DNA of 64,000 bases from Terriglobales bacterium (GTDB lineage: Bacteria; Acidobacteriota; Terriglobia; Terriglobales; Acidobacteriaceae). How positions within the stretch are numbered: position 1 is the stretch's first letter; each line of letters starts with the position of its first letter. Below, in pieces: positions 43,893 through 52,212 of this stretch. The stretch lies in NCBI GenBank assembly GCA_035561515.1, contig DATMXP010000013.1, positions 124,001 to 188,000 of the forward strand, read 5' to 3'. The notes beneath the pieces are model-generated. The model was not told the DNA's origin. It saw only the letters and a list, made by a program, of their open reading frames with translations, and ran no database searches. A program made the translations under genes and the position numbers.

Positions 43893-44978
43893 GTGGAGTT
43901 CAATCGCGAAATGTTGATTCTTGCTCGCGAGTTCCAGTGCATGACGCAAATGGAACTCGCGACGGAGATGGCTATTTCCCAGGCTGAGATTTCCAAGTAC
44001 GAGACGGGTTTCAAGATTCCCACACCTGAACAAGCAACCTCGCTAGCGACGAAGCTGCGCGTTCCGGTCGAATTCTTTTATCAATCTGAATCGATGCGGG
44101 CGTTTGGCTCCGGCTGCGTGTACCACCGGAAACGTCAGAGCGCCACTGAGTCTCGCCTGAAGTACCTGCTTGCCCTTGTAAATATCCGCCGCATTCATCT
44201 CCGACAACTGTTGATGGCGGCGGAAATGAAATCAACCTTTCGTTTTGAACATCTCGACGTTGAAGATTTCGGCGGTGACGCCTCAAAGGTTGCACGCGCT
44301 CTTCGTGACATATGGAAGCTGCCGCCGGGCCCGGTGCAGAACGTTGTACGAACAATCGAGGATGCTGGTGGCGTTGTCATGCGGTGCGACTTCGGCACAG
44401 ACAAGGTGGATGCGATCAGCCAATGGCTTCCAGGTATGCCGCCGTTATTTTTGGTGAACCAGATGATCCCCACCGACCGGCTGAGGTTCACGCTGGTACA
44501 CGAGATCGGTCATATCGTGATGCACCGTTTTCCGACCGAATCCATGGAAAAAGAGGCAGACCAATTCGCTGCTGAGTTTCTGCTTCCAGAGAAGGAAGTA
44601 AAGCCTCATCTCGGATATATCAACCTGCCGAAGTTGGCGAGTTTGAAAGCTTACTGGCGCGTTTCGATGAACGCTCTTCTGAAACGCGCAGGTGATCTGG
44701 GAACGATCACAGAGCGAACTCGTTCATATCTGTGGATGCAGATGGGTTCCAAGGGATACCGGAAGCATGAGCCGGTGGAACTTCCGGTGGAAGAGCCGAC
44801 GCTGATTTATAAACTTGTGCACGTTCATTGCGACAAACTCAAGTTCGGGCCGAAGGAGATCGCCAAACTACTGCACATGCACGTGAACGACGCCGTTAGC
44901 ACATACTTTCCACAGGGCACCACTACGCTGGACAAGAAAGATGGGTCAGGTAGGAAGGGAATGTTCGTAGTGAGTTGA
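43893..44978 (+). CDS. XRE-family regulator with ImmA/IrrE metallopeptidase domain
   Basis: A 361-residue two-domain protein. Residues 1-65 form an XRE-type helix-turn-helix (MTQMELATEMAISQAEISKYE). The peptidase part has LVHEIGHIVMHRFP near residue 205 (HExxH) and EADQFAAEFLLP near 227, which gives the third ligand. The final ~80 residues are basic. Such proteins repress mobile-element or stress genes and inactivate themselves or a partner on a signal. It starts 6 bp after the partner gene. No SD could be assigned with certainty; the start codon is GTG 43,893. Confidence 0.85.
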   Translation: MEFNREMLILAREFQCMTQMELATEMAISQAEISKYETGFKIPTPEQATSLATKLRVPVEFFYQSESMRAFGSGCVYHRKRQSATESRLKYLLALVNIRRIHLRQLLMAAEMKSTFRFEHLDVEDFGGDASKVARALRDIWKLPPGPVQNVVRTIEDAGGVVMRCDFGTDKVDAISQWLPGMPPLFLVNQMIPTDRLRFTLVHEIGHIVMHRFPTESMEKEADQFAAEFLLPEKEVKPHLGYINLPKLASLKAYWRVSMNALLKRAGDLGTITERTRSYLWMQMGSKGYRKHEPVELPVEEPTLIYKLVHVHCDKLKFGPKEIAKLLHMHVNDAVSTYFPQGTTTLDKKDGSGRKGMFVVS

Positions 44979-45127
44979 GGCTATGACGGAGGGCGTCTCG
45001 CTGGTCCGAAGGCTGGTCTTATGGATGACAGATACTTTGACCGGCAAGAAGTTCGGTCCTCCCGCCCTGCGCTCAAGCGATGGAACTTTATAGAGAATGC
45101 CGTTTGCCATTCCGATTCGGAGACTCC

Positions 45128-45331
45128 ATGGCAACCATCAAAGTCACTCGAAACGGGAACCAGTACACGATAGAGAAGATCGTCGCCGGAAAGAGATACT
45201 ACGGCCTCGGCGGGACACACAACGAAGCAATCAGCGATTTGTGGAAGAATATCGGCGATGCCGATACCGAAGGCGTATTCAGGGGTAAATGCAGGCTCTG
45301 CGGTGCCGACAGGAACAAATGCTGCTGCTAG
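45128..45331 (+). CDS. Small cysteine-rich protein
   Basis: A 67-residue protein from ATG 45,128; the frame is open 16 codons upstream. An N-terminal beta-like half (TIKVTRNGNQYTIEKI) is followed by a C-terminal cluster CRLCGADRNKCCC that could bind a metal. No family is recognised. It is the last gene before the right island end; the 390 bp that follow hold no gene. Confidence 0.45.
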   Translation: MATIKVTRNGNQYTIEKIVAGKRYYGLGGTHNEAISDLWKNIGDADTEGVFRGKCRLCGADRNKCCC

Positions 45332-45724
45332 TTGGTCTTGATTCTTTCGGTAATCGACGACCAGCGGGGGTCAAGATGCTCGGGGAGCGGCTGTACTGGC
45401 CAGCTGATGGTATGGCAACGACCAACACAGCAACGAGTCGCCCCGCATCTGCAGTAAGCCGAACCTAGCGTTTGCGTCCTGTTTGCGTGTTCTGCTGAAC
45501 TTCGCCGGATTTTGCCGTGCTAAGTTGTTGATTCTCTTTGCTATCCACGAAGCACTCATAATCTGTCGATCGCGACTTGATGCAACCGCTGCATTCGCAG
45601 CGACCTCCACGCCGCCGTGGGCGTACGGTCACACATTGCGAAGGCGGACAAATAGTGGACCGGATGGGCACGTCTGATATGTTCCCGTTGCAAACGCAGC
45701 TATTTAGCGGTCTGTTTTAAGGGT

Positions 45725-45770
45725 CTGCAAAACCTTTATTCGCCGGTTCGATTCCGGCCCGCGCCTCCAA
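45725..45770 (+). repeat. Right 46-bp direct repeat: 3' part of a tRNA-Cys gene
   Basis: Identical to 7,872-7,917, in the same orientation. Five bases before it (AGGGT) can pair with the 3' anticodon strand ACCTT with one G-U, so slightly more of the anticodon stem may remain here than at the left copy. The D arm and 5' acceptor strand are missing. TCAATCACTTACAT follows at 45,776. Confidence 0.85.
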
Positions 45771-45806
45771 TCTTTTCAATCACTTACATGATCCAGCGAT
45801 GATTAC

Positions 45807-45826
45807 TGGCTGCCGTTTGGCTGCGA
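45807..45826. repeat. TGGCTGC iterons right of the island
   Basis: TGGCTGCCG (45,807) and TGGCTGCGA (45,818) have the same 11-bp period as the pair at 7,757-7,776. They lie outside the right repeat, as the left pair lies outside the left repeat. They are probably recombinase or excisionase sites of a neighbouring or former element. Confidence 0.5.
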
Positions 45827-46067
45827 ACCCTTCGAATGTGGGATTTTGGCGTTTTCGTTCTCAATCCCGCCGGTGTAAGAGCTCATTGGGTGCGTCGCGA
45901 ACTCGCCGATGATCAACAACGTCTGCATTTGAGAGTAGCTGGGATCGCCAAATTTCTGGTTTCACGGACGGGTGAAGGGATCGCCTCGGCACGTGGAGTT
46001 CAATGTCTCAGTATCCATTAACGGATATCTTAAGCCGATTACCCGACAGAGCTGCGATTAGAAATCA

Positions 46068-46085
46068 CCTACCCTACTGGGTAGG
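46068..46085. other. Short hairpin between island and polysaccharide locus
   Basis: CCTACCC-TACT-GGGTAGG can form a 7-bp stem with a 4-base loop. No U tract follows on either side, so it is a weak terminator at best. It may mark the border of the polysaccharide transcription unit. The rest of the 0.45 kb from the right repeat to the promoter shows no gene. Confidence 0.3.
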
Positions 46086-46226
46086 CTAGGCAGTGATCGG
46101 GCCAGTCAATCACGTGTTTCCGTGACGAAGCTCACGCAGAGGGCCACGCTTTTTAACTATCCTGATTAGCGCTGTAATTTCTTCCTAGTTTAGAACCGCA
46201 GGGGACGTTTTTCACAGTATTTCAAA

Positions 46227-46255
46227 TTGACATCGATGCAGAGTACCTGTAAATA
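46227..46255 (+). promoter_or_regulatory. Consensus sigma-70 promoter for the polysaccharide locus
   Basis: A perfect -35 box TTGACA (46,227-46,232), a 17-bp spacer and a -10 box TAAATA (46,250-46,255). Transcription should start near 46,262, 16 bases before the ribbon-helix-helix gene, and could run into the antiterminator gene and the locus beyond. It is the best promoter match I find in the window. Confidence 0.7.
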
Positions 46256-46277
46256 CACGTAAACAACTCTATTCACT

Positions 46278-46499
46278 ATGCCGTTGGGAAAAACCAAAGC
46301 GACACAGGAGACTGTCAGAACAGGTGTTCCGTTCACGATGTACTTCACTCGTGAGCAGTCAGCTGCCCTGGCGAACATTTCACGCGAGCGGCAAGTTTCC
46401 AAATCTACGGTTGTTCGATTCGCGGTGGATAGGTTACTTGAGCAACTTGATAGCGGGCAGCTTCAACTGCCTTTTGGCCTGATCGGCCCTAAAGCATAG
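46278..46499 (+). CDS. Ribbon-helix-helix type small DNA-binding protein
   Basis: A 73-residue protein with a ribbon-helix-helix pattern: VPFTMYFTREQSAALANIS (beta strand and helix A, residues 20-38) and SKSTVVRFAVDRLLEQL (helix B). Such proteins bind operator repeats as dimers. It directly follows a consensus promoter and precedes the antiterminator gene, so it may autoregulate or control the polysaccharide locus. The AUG leader is very short. Confidence 0.65.
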   Translation: MPLGKTKATQETVRTGVPFTMYFTREQSAALANISRERQVSKSTVVRFAVDRLLEQLDSGQLQLPFGLIGPKA

Positions 46500-46583
46500 G
46501 CCGAACCCAGTTTTTCACTGTCTAAGTATTTGAAGTTAAAGGTGTTATCCCAAAGTTCCATATGGAACCGATGGGGCGAAGCT

Positions 46584-47126
46584 ATGTGTACAAGCTTAGT
46601 GGACGTTTCGATGTCACCGGTACCCGCGGCGCTGGCGCAGCCGAATTGGTATGCTGTCTATACTCGGGTGAACCAAGAGAAGATCGTCGCTCAAAGGCTT
46701 GCACAGCAAGGTTTGGAACACTACCTTCCACTGTATAGAACTGTTCGTCGACGGACAGATCGGCGAGTAGTTTTGGACCTGCCGCTGTTTCCTGGGTACC
46801 TTTTCGTACATATCGCGTTGACGGAGCGGTTGCGTATCCTGCAGGTTCCGCGAGTAGTTAGGATCGTCGGTACGCCGATGCGTCCCGAAGCAGTACCTGA
46901 AGCTCAAATCGCCTCGCTTAAATTGGGGTTAATGGCGCACCGAGCAGCACCCTGTGAATACCTGGTTAGAGGCTGCAAAGTACGAATTCTGCACGGTCCC
47001 TTCGCAGGAATGACGGGGGTGCTTGTCCGGCGAAAGAATGGCTTTCGGGTTGTCATTTCAGTGGAATTGATTCGGCAATCTTTCACGGTCGAGATAGCCG
47101 AAGAAGACTTAGAGCGTATCCATTGA
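46584..47126 (+). CDS. NusG/UpxY-type transcription antiterminator
   Basis: A 180-residue specialised NusG paralogue. The NGN domain has NWYAVYTRVNQEKIVAQRL near the start and LPLFPGYLFVHI near 75; the C-terminal KOW domain reads GCKVRILHGPFAGMTGVLVR near 130. UpxY/LoaP/RfaH-like proteins act on polysaccharide operons and help RNA polymerase read through long gene sets. Its place as the first gene of such a locus supports that. The start is uncertain: TTG 46,530, ATG 46,584 (chosen) or ATG 46,611 would all keep the domain. There is a 185-bp gap to the next gene. Confidence 0.82.
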   Translation: MCTSLVDVSMSPVPAALAQPNWYAVYTRVNQEKIVAQRLAQQGLEHYLPLYRTVRRRTDRRVVLDLPLFPGYLFVHIALTERLRILQVPRVVRIVGTPMRPEAVPEAQIASLKLGLMAHRAAPCEYLVRGCKVRILHGPFAGMTGVLVRRKNGFRVVISVELIRQSFTVEIAEEDLERIH

Positions 47127-47311
47127 AGAAATCGAATGAAGGAATCGAACTCTGGCACTCTCTCGGCCAATGAATAGTTCAGGAATTTCTTGCGACTCTT
47201 ATCGCTGCTCATAATTGTGATGTTGGTTCTACCTGTTTGGCTGCAGTGCCGGTTCCGGTCTAGGCGAATCGAGCCCTTGGAGACTGATTCTGTCGTTGTT
47301 ATTAGGTAAAC

Positions 47312-48484
47312 ATGAAAATACAGGTGAATAGTGCTTCGATTCCTTTTCATCGCGCGAGCGTCGGTGAAGAAGAGGCGCAGGCTGTCGCAGAAGTCGTCCG
47401 TTCTGGATGGCTGACGATGGGTCCGAAGACGATAGCTTTTGAGCAGCACTTTGCCGAGTACATTGGCGTGAAGCACTGCATCGCGGTCAATTCATGTACC
47501 GCCGCTCTGCATCTGGCGCTCGAGGCGGTGAGAATCCAGGCGGGCGATGAGGTGCTGGTTCCCACAAACACTTTCACCGCGACGGGCGAGACCGTGGCAT
47601 ACATGAATGCGCAGCCTGTATTGGTAGACATCGACCCCGTGTCGATGAACATGGATGTTAACGACGCCGAGCGCAAGATCACGTCGAAGACCAAGGCCAT
47701 AGTTCCGGTTCACATAGCCGGACAGCCTTGCGATATGCAGGAAATAGCGGAGCTGGCGCAACGTCGAGGGCTGCGGGTGATCGAAGACGCGGCGCACGCG
47801 TTGCCGGCGACGTACCTGGGCAAGAAGGTGGGAGCTATCAGTGAGCTGACAGCCTTTAGCTTCTACGCCACAAAGACCCTTACCACGGGCGAAGGCGGCA
47901 TGATCAGCACGGACAACGATGCTCTGGCGCAGCGGATGCGGATCATGAGATTGCATGGCATCGGCCGCGACGCGTGGAAGAGGTACAGTGCGGAAGGCTC
48001 GTGGTACTACGAAGTGCTCGACGCAGGATTTAAGTACAACCTGACCGATCTGGCCGCGGCACTCGGACTCGTCCAGTTGCGGCGCTGCGATGACATGTAC
48101 CAGAAGAGGATGCGGATCGCTAATCGCTACTCCGAAGCATTCTCTGCCGATGAAGCACTGGAGTCGCCGGCGGTTCTCCCCGGACGCGAAACTGCGTGGC
48201 ACCTTTATGTGTTACGTCTCAACCTGGATCGTCTTTCCGTAACACGTAACGGGTTCGTTGAAAAGTTGAGGAAAGCAGGCATCGGGATCAGCGTGCATTT
48301 CATTCCACTGCACTTACACCCTTACTACAGTAAGACATATGGATACAAACCGGGTGACCTTCCAAATGCAGAAAGGGAATACGAGCGCTACTTTTCTTTA
48401 CCGATCTTCCCGGATATGAAGGACGAGGAAGTGGATTACGTCATTGATACGGTGCTGGCCACCGTGAAAGAGTACCGGCGGTGA
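47312..48484 (+). CDS. DegT/DnrJ-type nucleotide-sugar aminotransferase
   Basis: A 390-residue PLP-dependent aminotransferase (DegT/DnrJ/EryC1 family). The PLP Lys is in SFYATKTLTTGEGG near residue 188, with VIEDAAHALPA near 160 and the N-terminal SGWLTMGPKT. These features resemble the UDP-4-keto-6-deoxy-GlcNAc C4 aminotransferase group (PglE/ArnB-like). With the PglF- and PglC-like genes that follow it could make a bacillosamine-type initiating sugar; this is inference from context. It overlaps the sugar transferase gene (GTGA). Confidence 0.88.
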   Translation: MKIQVNSASIPFHRASVGEEEAQAVAEVVRSGWLTMGPKTIAFEQHFAEYIGVKHCIAVNSCTAALHLALEAVRIQAGDEVLVPTNTFTATGETVAYMNAQPVLVDIDPVSMNMDVNDAERKITSKTKAIVPVHIAGQPCDMQEIAELAQRRGLRVIEDAAHALPATYLGKKVGAISELTAFSFYATKTLTTGEGGMISTDNDALAQRMRIMRLHGIGRDAWKRYSAEGSWYYEVLDAGFKYNLTDLAAALGLVQLRRCDDMYQKRMRIANRYSEAFSADEALESPAVLPGRETAWHLYVLRLNLDRLSVTRNGFVEKLRKAGIGISVHFIPLHLHPYYSKTYGYKPGDLPNAEREYERYFSLPIFPDMKDEEVDYVIDTVLATVKEYRR

Positions 48485-49152
48485 ACTCGGCTATTAGCGA
48501 TAGCCAAAACGTTCATGGCGGTAGATCGTTGTACTTGCGATTCGGAAAGAGAGTCTTCGATGTCCTACTGTCAGCGGCTGGTTTGCTTGTTCTTTCACCG
48601 GTTATAGCCTCATGCGCCCTACTGGTAAAAATGAGTTCGCCTGGGCCAGTGGTGTTTTCCCAAACACGTGTCGGGCTTAATAGACAAACATTTAAGCTGT
48701 ACAAGTTTCGATCGATGTACACGGACCGGAATGGAGTGGGGATAACTGTTTCCGGGGACCCCAGAGTCACAGCGATTGGAAGGCATCTTCGTCGGACTAA
48801 ACTCGACGAGATCCTGCAACTATGGAATGTGCTCAAGGGTGATATGAGCCTCGTCGGGCCACGACCAGAGATACCGTCGTACGTGGCTAAGTACAATGAC
48901 CGACAAAAATCGGTTCTAAGCGTCCGACCGGGCATAACAGACTACGCATCGATCCTGTACAGGAATGAAGAAGAACTGCTCGCATCTTCCGAGGACCCGC
49001 AACGCTTCTACGAGGAAGTCGTCATGCCTCATAAGGTTGACCTGGGATTGTTGTACGTTTCGAATGCTTCTTTGAGGACGGATTTGAAACTGATTCTACA
49101 AACGCTTTCAATCGTTCCTCCTGGTCGTAAGTCCGCCGAAGGAAGCGTTTAG
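48481..49152 (+). CDS. Initiating sugar-1-phosphate transferase, PglC/WcaJ-like
   Basis: A 223-residue monotopic phosphoglycosyl transferase. A single hydrophobic segment (residues ~20-42, VLLSAAGLLVLSPVIA) is followed by KFRSMYTD near 75, the catalytic TKLDEILQLWNVLKGDMSLVGPRP region near 105-127 (Asp-Glu dyad), and PGITDYA near 150. It loads the first sugar phosphate on undecaprenyl phosphate at the inner face of the membrane. Small size and lack of the four extra N-terminal helices make it PglC-type, not WbaP-type. GTG start overlapping the upstream stop. Confidence 0.9.
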   Translation: MNSAISDSQNVHGGRSLYLRFGKRVFDVLLSAAGLLVLSPVIASCALLVKMSSPGPVVFSQTRVGLNRQTFKLYKFRSMYTDRNGVGITVSGDPRVTAIGRHLRRTKLDEILQLWNVLKGDMSLVGPRPEIPSYVAKYNDRQKSVLSVRPGITDYASILYRNEEELLASSEDPQRFYEEVVMPHKVDLGLLYVSNASLRTDLKLILQTLSIVPPGRKSAEGSV

Positions 49153-49297
49153 ATCGCGCGCTTATCAGGGGCACCGAGCCTGAAATACCGGCTGTTCCAT
49201 ATCCGGAACAAACTCAACATTTCAGTTAGGGTTTAGACTTTTCACGCTAAGCTATGTCGTTACAACCATTCACTCGGCCGATAGGTGGCGCACTGCG

Positions 49298-51211
49298 ATG
49301 ACGCGAAGGCTAACACGAATTGCGGATTTTGTACTAAGACAACATAAAGCACTGATTCTTATCCTTCATGTTTGTTTAATCACCGTATCGTTGCTTGCGG
49401 CTTGGCTGGTGCGATTTGAGTTCAACTTACGAGAGCCTGCCGTGCTCATCAGTGCAGCGCCGATTCTTGTTTTGTTTCGGCTTATTGCAATGTGGCGCTT
49501 CAATCTACTCCACGGATATTGGCGCTTCACTGGTGTCGATGATGCCAGCGACATCGTTAAAGCTTCAGCTGTTGGGAGTCTTGCGTTCCTCGTAATCATT
49601 CGCTTCGGTCTCGGTGTGCAGGCGTTTCCGATTTCGGTGTACGTCATCGAAGGTGTTTTCTTTGCATTCCTGTTGGCCTCGGTACGGCTCGGATTCCGTA
49701 TTCTTGCGGAAGCCTCACTGCGGATGCCCGCAACAAGCCCGCGAAAGCAAGTAGTCATCATCGGAGCAGGATTTGCCGCCCAGATGATTGTTCGTGAACT
49801 GACGGGGACTGCCAGCGGATATTGGATTGTCGGATGTTTGGATGATGACCCTAAGAAGCGTGGAACCAAGATCATCGGGAAACCGGTGCTTGGGACCGTT
49901 GATAACCTTCCAGAGCTTGCTGCCGCGCACAGGATTGATGAAGTGTTGATTGCCGTTCCTTCGGCCTCCGGCGCTCAGATGCGCCGCTTCGTTGAAGCCT
50001 GTCAAAAGGCACGTCTGAAGTTCGCCACCGTCCCTTCTCTGCAAGACCTTATCGCCGGAAGGGCGAGGATTCAGGACATTCGTCCCGTCGACGTTAACGA
50101 TTTGCTTGGACGCGACCCAGTGAAGATCGACATGGAATCGGTTCGATCTGTTCTTGAAGGACAGACGGTGATGGTGACTGGAGCAGCTGGCTCCATCGGT
50201 TCCGAACTCTGCCGCCAGATTTTGCGTTACAACCCTGCTAGATTACTTTGCCTCGATCAGAATGAGACCGGGCTGTTCTATCTTCAGTTTGAACTTAATT
50301 CTGCCATCGCTAGCTTTTGGGTGGCAGACTACACCAACGCAGAGTACATGGAGAACCTGCTCTCTCGTCAGGCAGTTCAGATCATCTTCCATGCGGCAGC
50401 TTATAAACATGTGCCTTTGATGGAGGATAATCCTAACGAAGCGATCCAAAATAACGTGATTGGATTGGATAGGTTTATCCAGGTTGCAGACCGCGCGCAG
50501 TGCCGCTCGTTCGTGATGATCTCCAGCGATAAAGCTGTGAATCCCTCAAGCTTGATGGGTGCGACGAAGCGTATTGGTGAATTGTTGCTTTGTTCAAAGC
50601 CGACCTCCGGAATGAGATGCGTGTCGGTCCGTTTTGGCAATGTACTGGGATCTCAAGGAAGCGTGATCCCGGTCTTTCAGAAACAACTGGCTGAGCAGAG
50701 ACGCATTACGGTCACTCATCCGGACATCACTCGATATTTTATGACCATCAGTGAAGCTGTTTCGCTGGTACTGCAAGCATCGGCTATAGGCGTACACCGG
50801 GACATTCTTGTCCTCGATATGGGAGAGCCGATTCGGATCACCGATCTTGCCCGAACTCTCATACGTTTGTCCGGTAAGTCTGAAGATGACGTCGAGATTG
50901 TTTATACCGGACTTCGACCCGGCGAGAAGCTATACGAGGAACTCTTTTACGATTACGAGACTGTACTAAACACCGAATGCAGCAAGATAAAGCGAGCACA
51001 GACAGCCACGTTGCCATGGAAAGATATGAGGGCAACGCTGGATGCTCTCAGAGCCGTAAAAGTAAAAGGAACGGAGTATGAAATTAGGGCGATGGTCAAA
51101 GTCATCGTTCCCGAGTACACGTTCGGAGACCTCACGAACGACGTAGGATCTGCGGCAGTTCCGCTTCGGAAGGCGCACGACAGGTACGCTGGCGCGTCAG
51201 CAACCGACTAG
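49298..51211 (+). CDS. Membrane-bound UDP-sugar 4,6-dehydratase, FlaA1/CapD/PglF/WbpM-like
   Basis: A 637-residue nucleoside-diphosphate-sugar dehydratase. Four N-terminal membrane helices (residues ~20-130) precede a first Rossmann-like domain (IIGAGFAAQMIVREL near 150) and the catalytic SDR domain with VTGAAGSIGSEL near 290 and SSDKAVNPSSLMGATKRIGE near 410. The usual Tyr of the YxxxK motif is Met here (MGATK), as in the PglF/WbpM group. The expected reaction is UDP-GlcNAc to UDP-4-keto-6-deoxy-GlcNAc. It fits with the aminotransferase and PglC-like genes just upstream. It starts 146 bp after the latter. Confidence 0.9.
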   Translation: MTRRLTRIADFVLRQHKALILILHVCLITVSLLAAWLVRFEFNLREPAVLISAAPILVLFRLIAMWRFNLLHGYWRFTGVDDASDIVKASAVGSLAFLVIIRFGLGVQAFPISVYVIEGVFFAFLLASVRLGFRILAEASLRMPATSPRKQVVIIGAGFAAQMIVRELTGTASGYWIVGCLDDDPKKRGTKIIGKPVLGTVDNLPELAAAHRIDEVLIAVPSASGAQMRRFVEACQKARLKFATVPSLQDLIAGRARIQDIRPVDVNDLLGRDPVKIDMESVRSVLEGQTVMVTGAAGSIGSELCRQILRYNPARLLCLDQNETGLFYLQFELNSAIASFWVADYTNAEYMENLLSRQAVQIIFHAAAYKHVPLMEDNPNEAIQNNVIGLDRFIQVADRAQCRSFVMISSDKAVNPSSLMGATKRIGELLLCSKPTSGMRCVSVRFGNVLGSQGSVIPVFQKQLAEQRRITVTHPDITRYFMTISEAVSLVLQASAIGVHRDILVLDMGEPIRITDLARTLIRLSGKSEDDVEIVYTGLRPGEKLYEELFYDYETVLNTECSKIKRAQTATLPWKDMRATLDALRAVKVKGTEYEIRAMVKVIVPEYTFGDLTNDVGSAAVPLRKAHDRYAGASATD

Positions 51212-51236
51212 CCGTTCATCTGTTCAGATTTAGAAA

Positions 51237-52016
51237 ATGAAAAATGCCCGTCACTTTGGAATTGGATATAAGTGTGCAAGCGTGCTTAATGAACTGCCTT
51301 TAGCAGGTGAACACCGCGTGAGCAATTTTCTCGATGAGGAAACCCGAATTCGTAGAGTCTATGACCTGCGAAGATCGCGACTCGAACCTAGTCGCTATTC
51401 TCTTTTTGAGCAGTCGCACTTGTTGTCTCTACAGCAGGTGGAATATTGGCTTGTTCGGATGCTTTACGAGCGTGGGTATCGTGATCTCGTAGATGCTAAG
51501 TTATTGGAGATCGGGTGCGGCTCAGGGTACTGGCTGCGAAATTTCCTGCGTTTAGGAGCTCAGCCGAAAAATCTTTACGGCGTAGATCTTCAGGGCGACC
51601 TCATTGATGAGGCTCGCGCCTTGTCGCCTGCAGCAATGCACTTTGAATGCAGAAGCGCATCCGAACTTAACTTCGACAGTAACAGTTTTGATTTCGTCGC
51701 ACAATTTACGGTTTTTACGTCCATCCTCAGTAGCAGTCTGAAGGGTGCGATCGCGAAGGAAATGCTCCGAATTTTGCGTCCAGGGGGATATATCATTTGG
51801 TACGACTTCCACGTAAATAACCCCGCGAATCGCGATGTTCGGGGAGTATCGCGGAAGGAGATCACGGACCTTTTTGGTGGCAAGGACATCGATCTGGAAC
51901 GGGTTACGATTGCCCCGCCAGTCGCTCGCCTTATAGCTCCGTCTCCCCTTTTTTACCAACTTCTATCGAGGACGCGAATTCTTTGCAGTCATTACGTGGG
52001 TCTAATACGAAAATGA
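51237..52016 (+). CDS. Class I SAM-dependent methyltransferase
   Basis: A 259-residue methyltransferase. The SAM motif I is LLEIGCGSGYWLRNFL near residue 86, with VDLQGDLIDEA near 114 and the motif IRPGGYIIWYDF-like segment (LRPGGYIIWYDF) near 178. It probably methylates a sugar of the polysaccharide; the substrate is unknown. The start is ATG 51,237 or, with a better ribosome site, GTG near 51,318. The 3' end overlaps by ATGA with a short remnant ORF. Confidence 0.85.
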   Translation: MKNARHFGIGYKCASVLNELPLAGEHRVSNFLDEETRIRRVYDLRRSRLEPSRYSLFEQSHLLSLQQVEYWLVRMLYERGYRDLVDAKLLEIGCGSGYWLRNFLRLGAQPKNLYGVDLQGDLIDEARALSPAAMHFECRSASELNFDSNSFDFVAQFTVFTSILSSSLKGAIAKEMLRILRPGGYIIWYDFHVNNPANRDVRGVSRKEITDLFGGKDIDLERVTIAPPVARLIAPSPLFYQLLSRTRILCSHYVGLIRK

Positions 52017-52141
52017 CAACTGAAGAAACTCTTCTGCTGTGCCTTGCGAGACCTCTCGTTGACCGTCAACAAGAGCAGGCGGCTAATGACCTCTTACAAT
52101 CAGGCTCACCCACCAGTAAGACCGAAGAAACTTCTGACTGA
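52013..52141 (+). pseudogene. Remnant of a nucleotidyltransferase-type gene (42 codons)
   Basis: ATG 52,013 overlaps the methyltransferase stop and opens a 42-codon frame starting TEETLLLCLARPLVDRQQE. This reads like the N-terminus of the uncharacterised nucleotidyltransferase family often seen in exopolysaccharide loci (NTP_transf_5-like, LLL..AR..LD...). It stops after 42 residues, and nothing of the ~300-residue remainder follows. It is either a degraded gene or a short coupled peptide. The 70 bp behind it precede the next gene. Confidence 0.45.
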
Positions 52142-52212
52142 GGTATCGATTTTCTCAGTGCCACCCTCCATTTTAGTCAAGCGACGCTGCACGTATAGAA
52201 GGAAGAAATGAC

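Larger units (their letters stand above)
7872..45770. mobile_element. 37.9-kb genomic island bounded by tRNA-Cys 3'-end repeats
   Basis: The island is defined by identical 46-bp tRNA-derived repeats at both ends and by its contents: two intact tyrosine recombinases plus a fragment, excisionase-like HTH genes, an RHS toxin, a type I restriction-modification system, HNH and PD-(D/E)XK proteins, phage-type Rep proteins, and regulators with metallopeptidase domains. Housekeeping-type operons (act genes; polysaccharide locus) lie on either side. The recombinase genes are 7-13 kb inside rather than next to a repeat, and the intact tRNA is not at either end. It may therefore be a composite of several insertions. 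Confidence 0.8.

Noticed and set aside
45690..45773. Complete tRNA-Cys gene at the right repeat
   Set aside because: No 5' acceptor strand complementary to CCGCGCC and no D arm precede the anticodon loop; only the 3' part is present. The same holds for the left copy at 7,872.
47492..48202. 236-codon minus-strand open frame
   Set aside because: Antisense to the aminotransferase gene, which has a clear PLP motif.
49193..49210. TGTTCC-6-GGAACA inverted repeat after the PglC-like gene
   Set aside because: Only 6 bp arms with no T tract and no regulator linked; too weak to list as a site.
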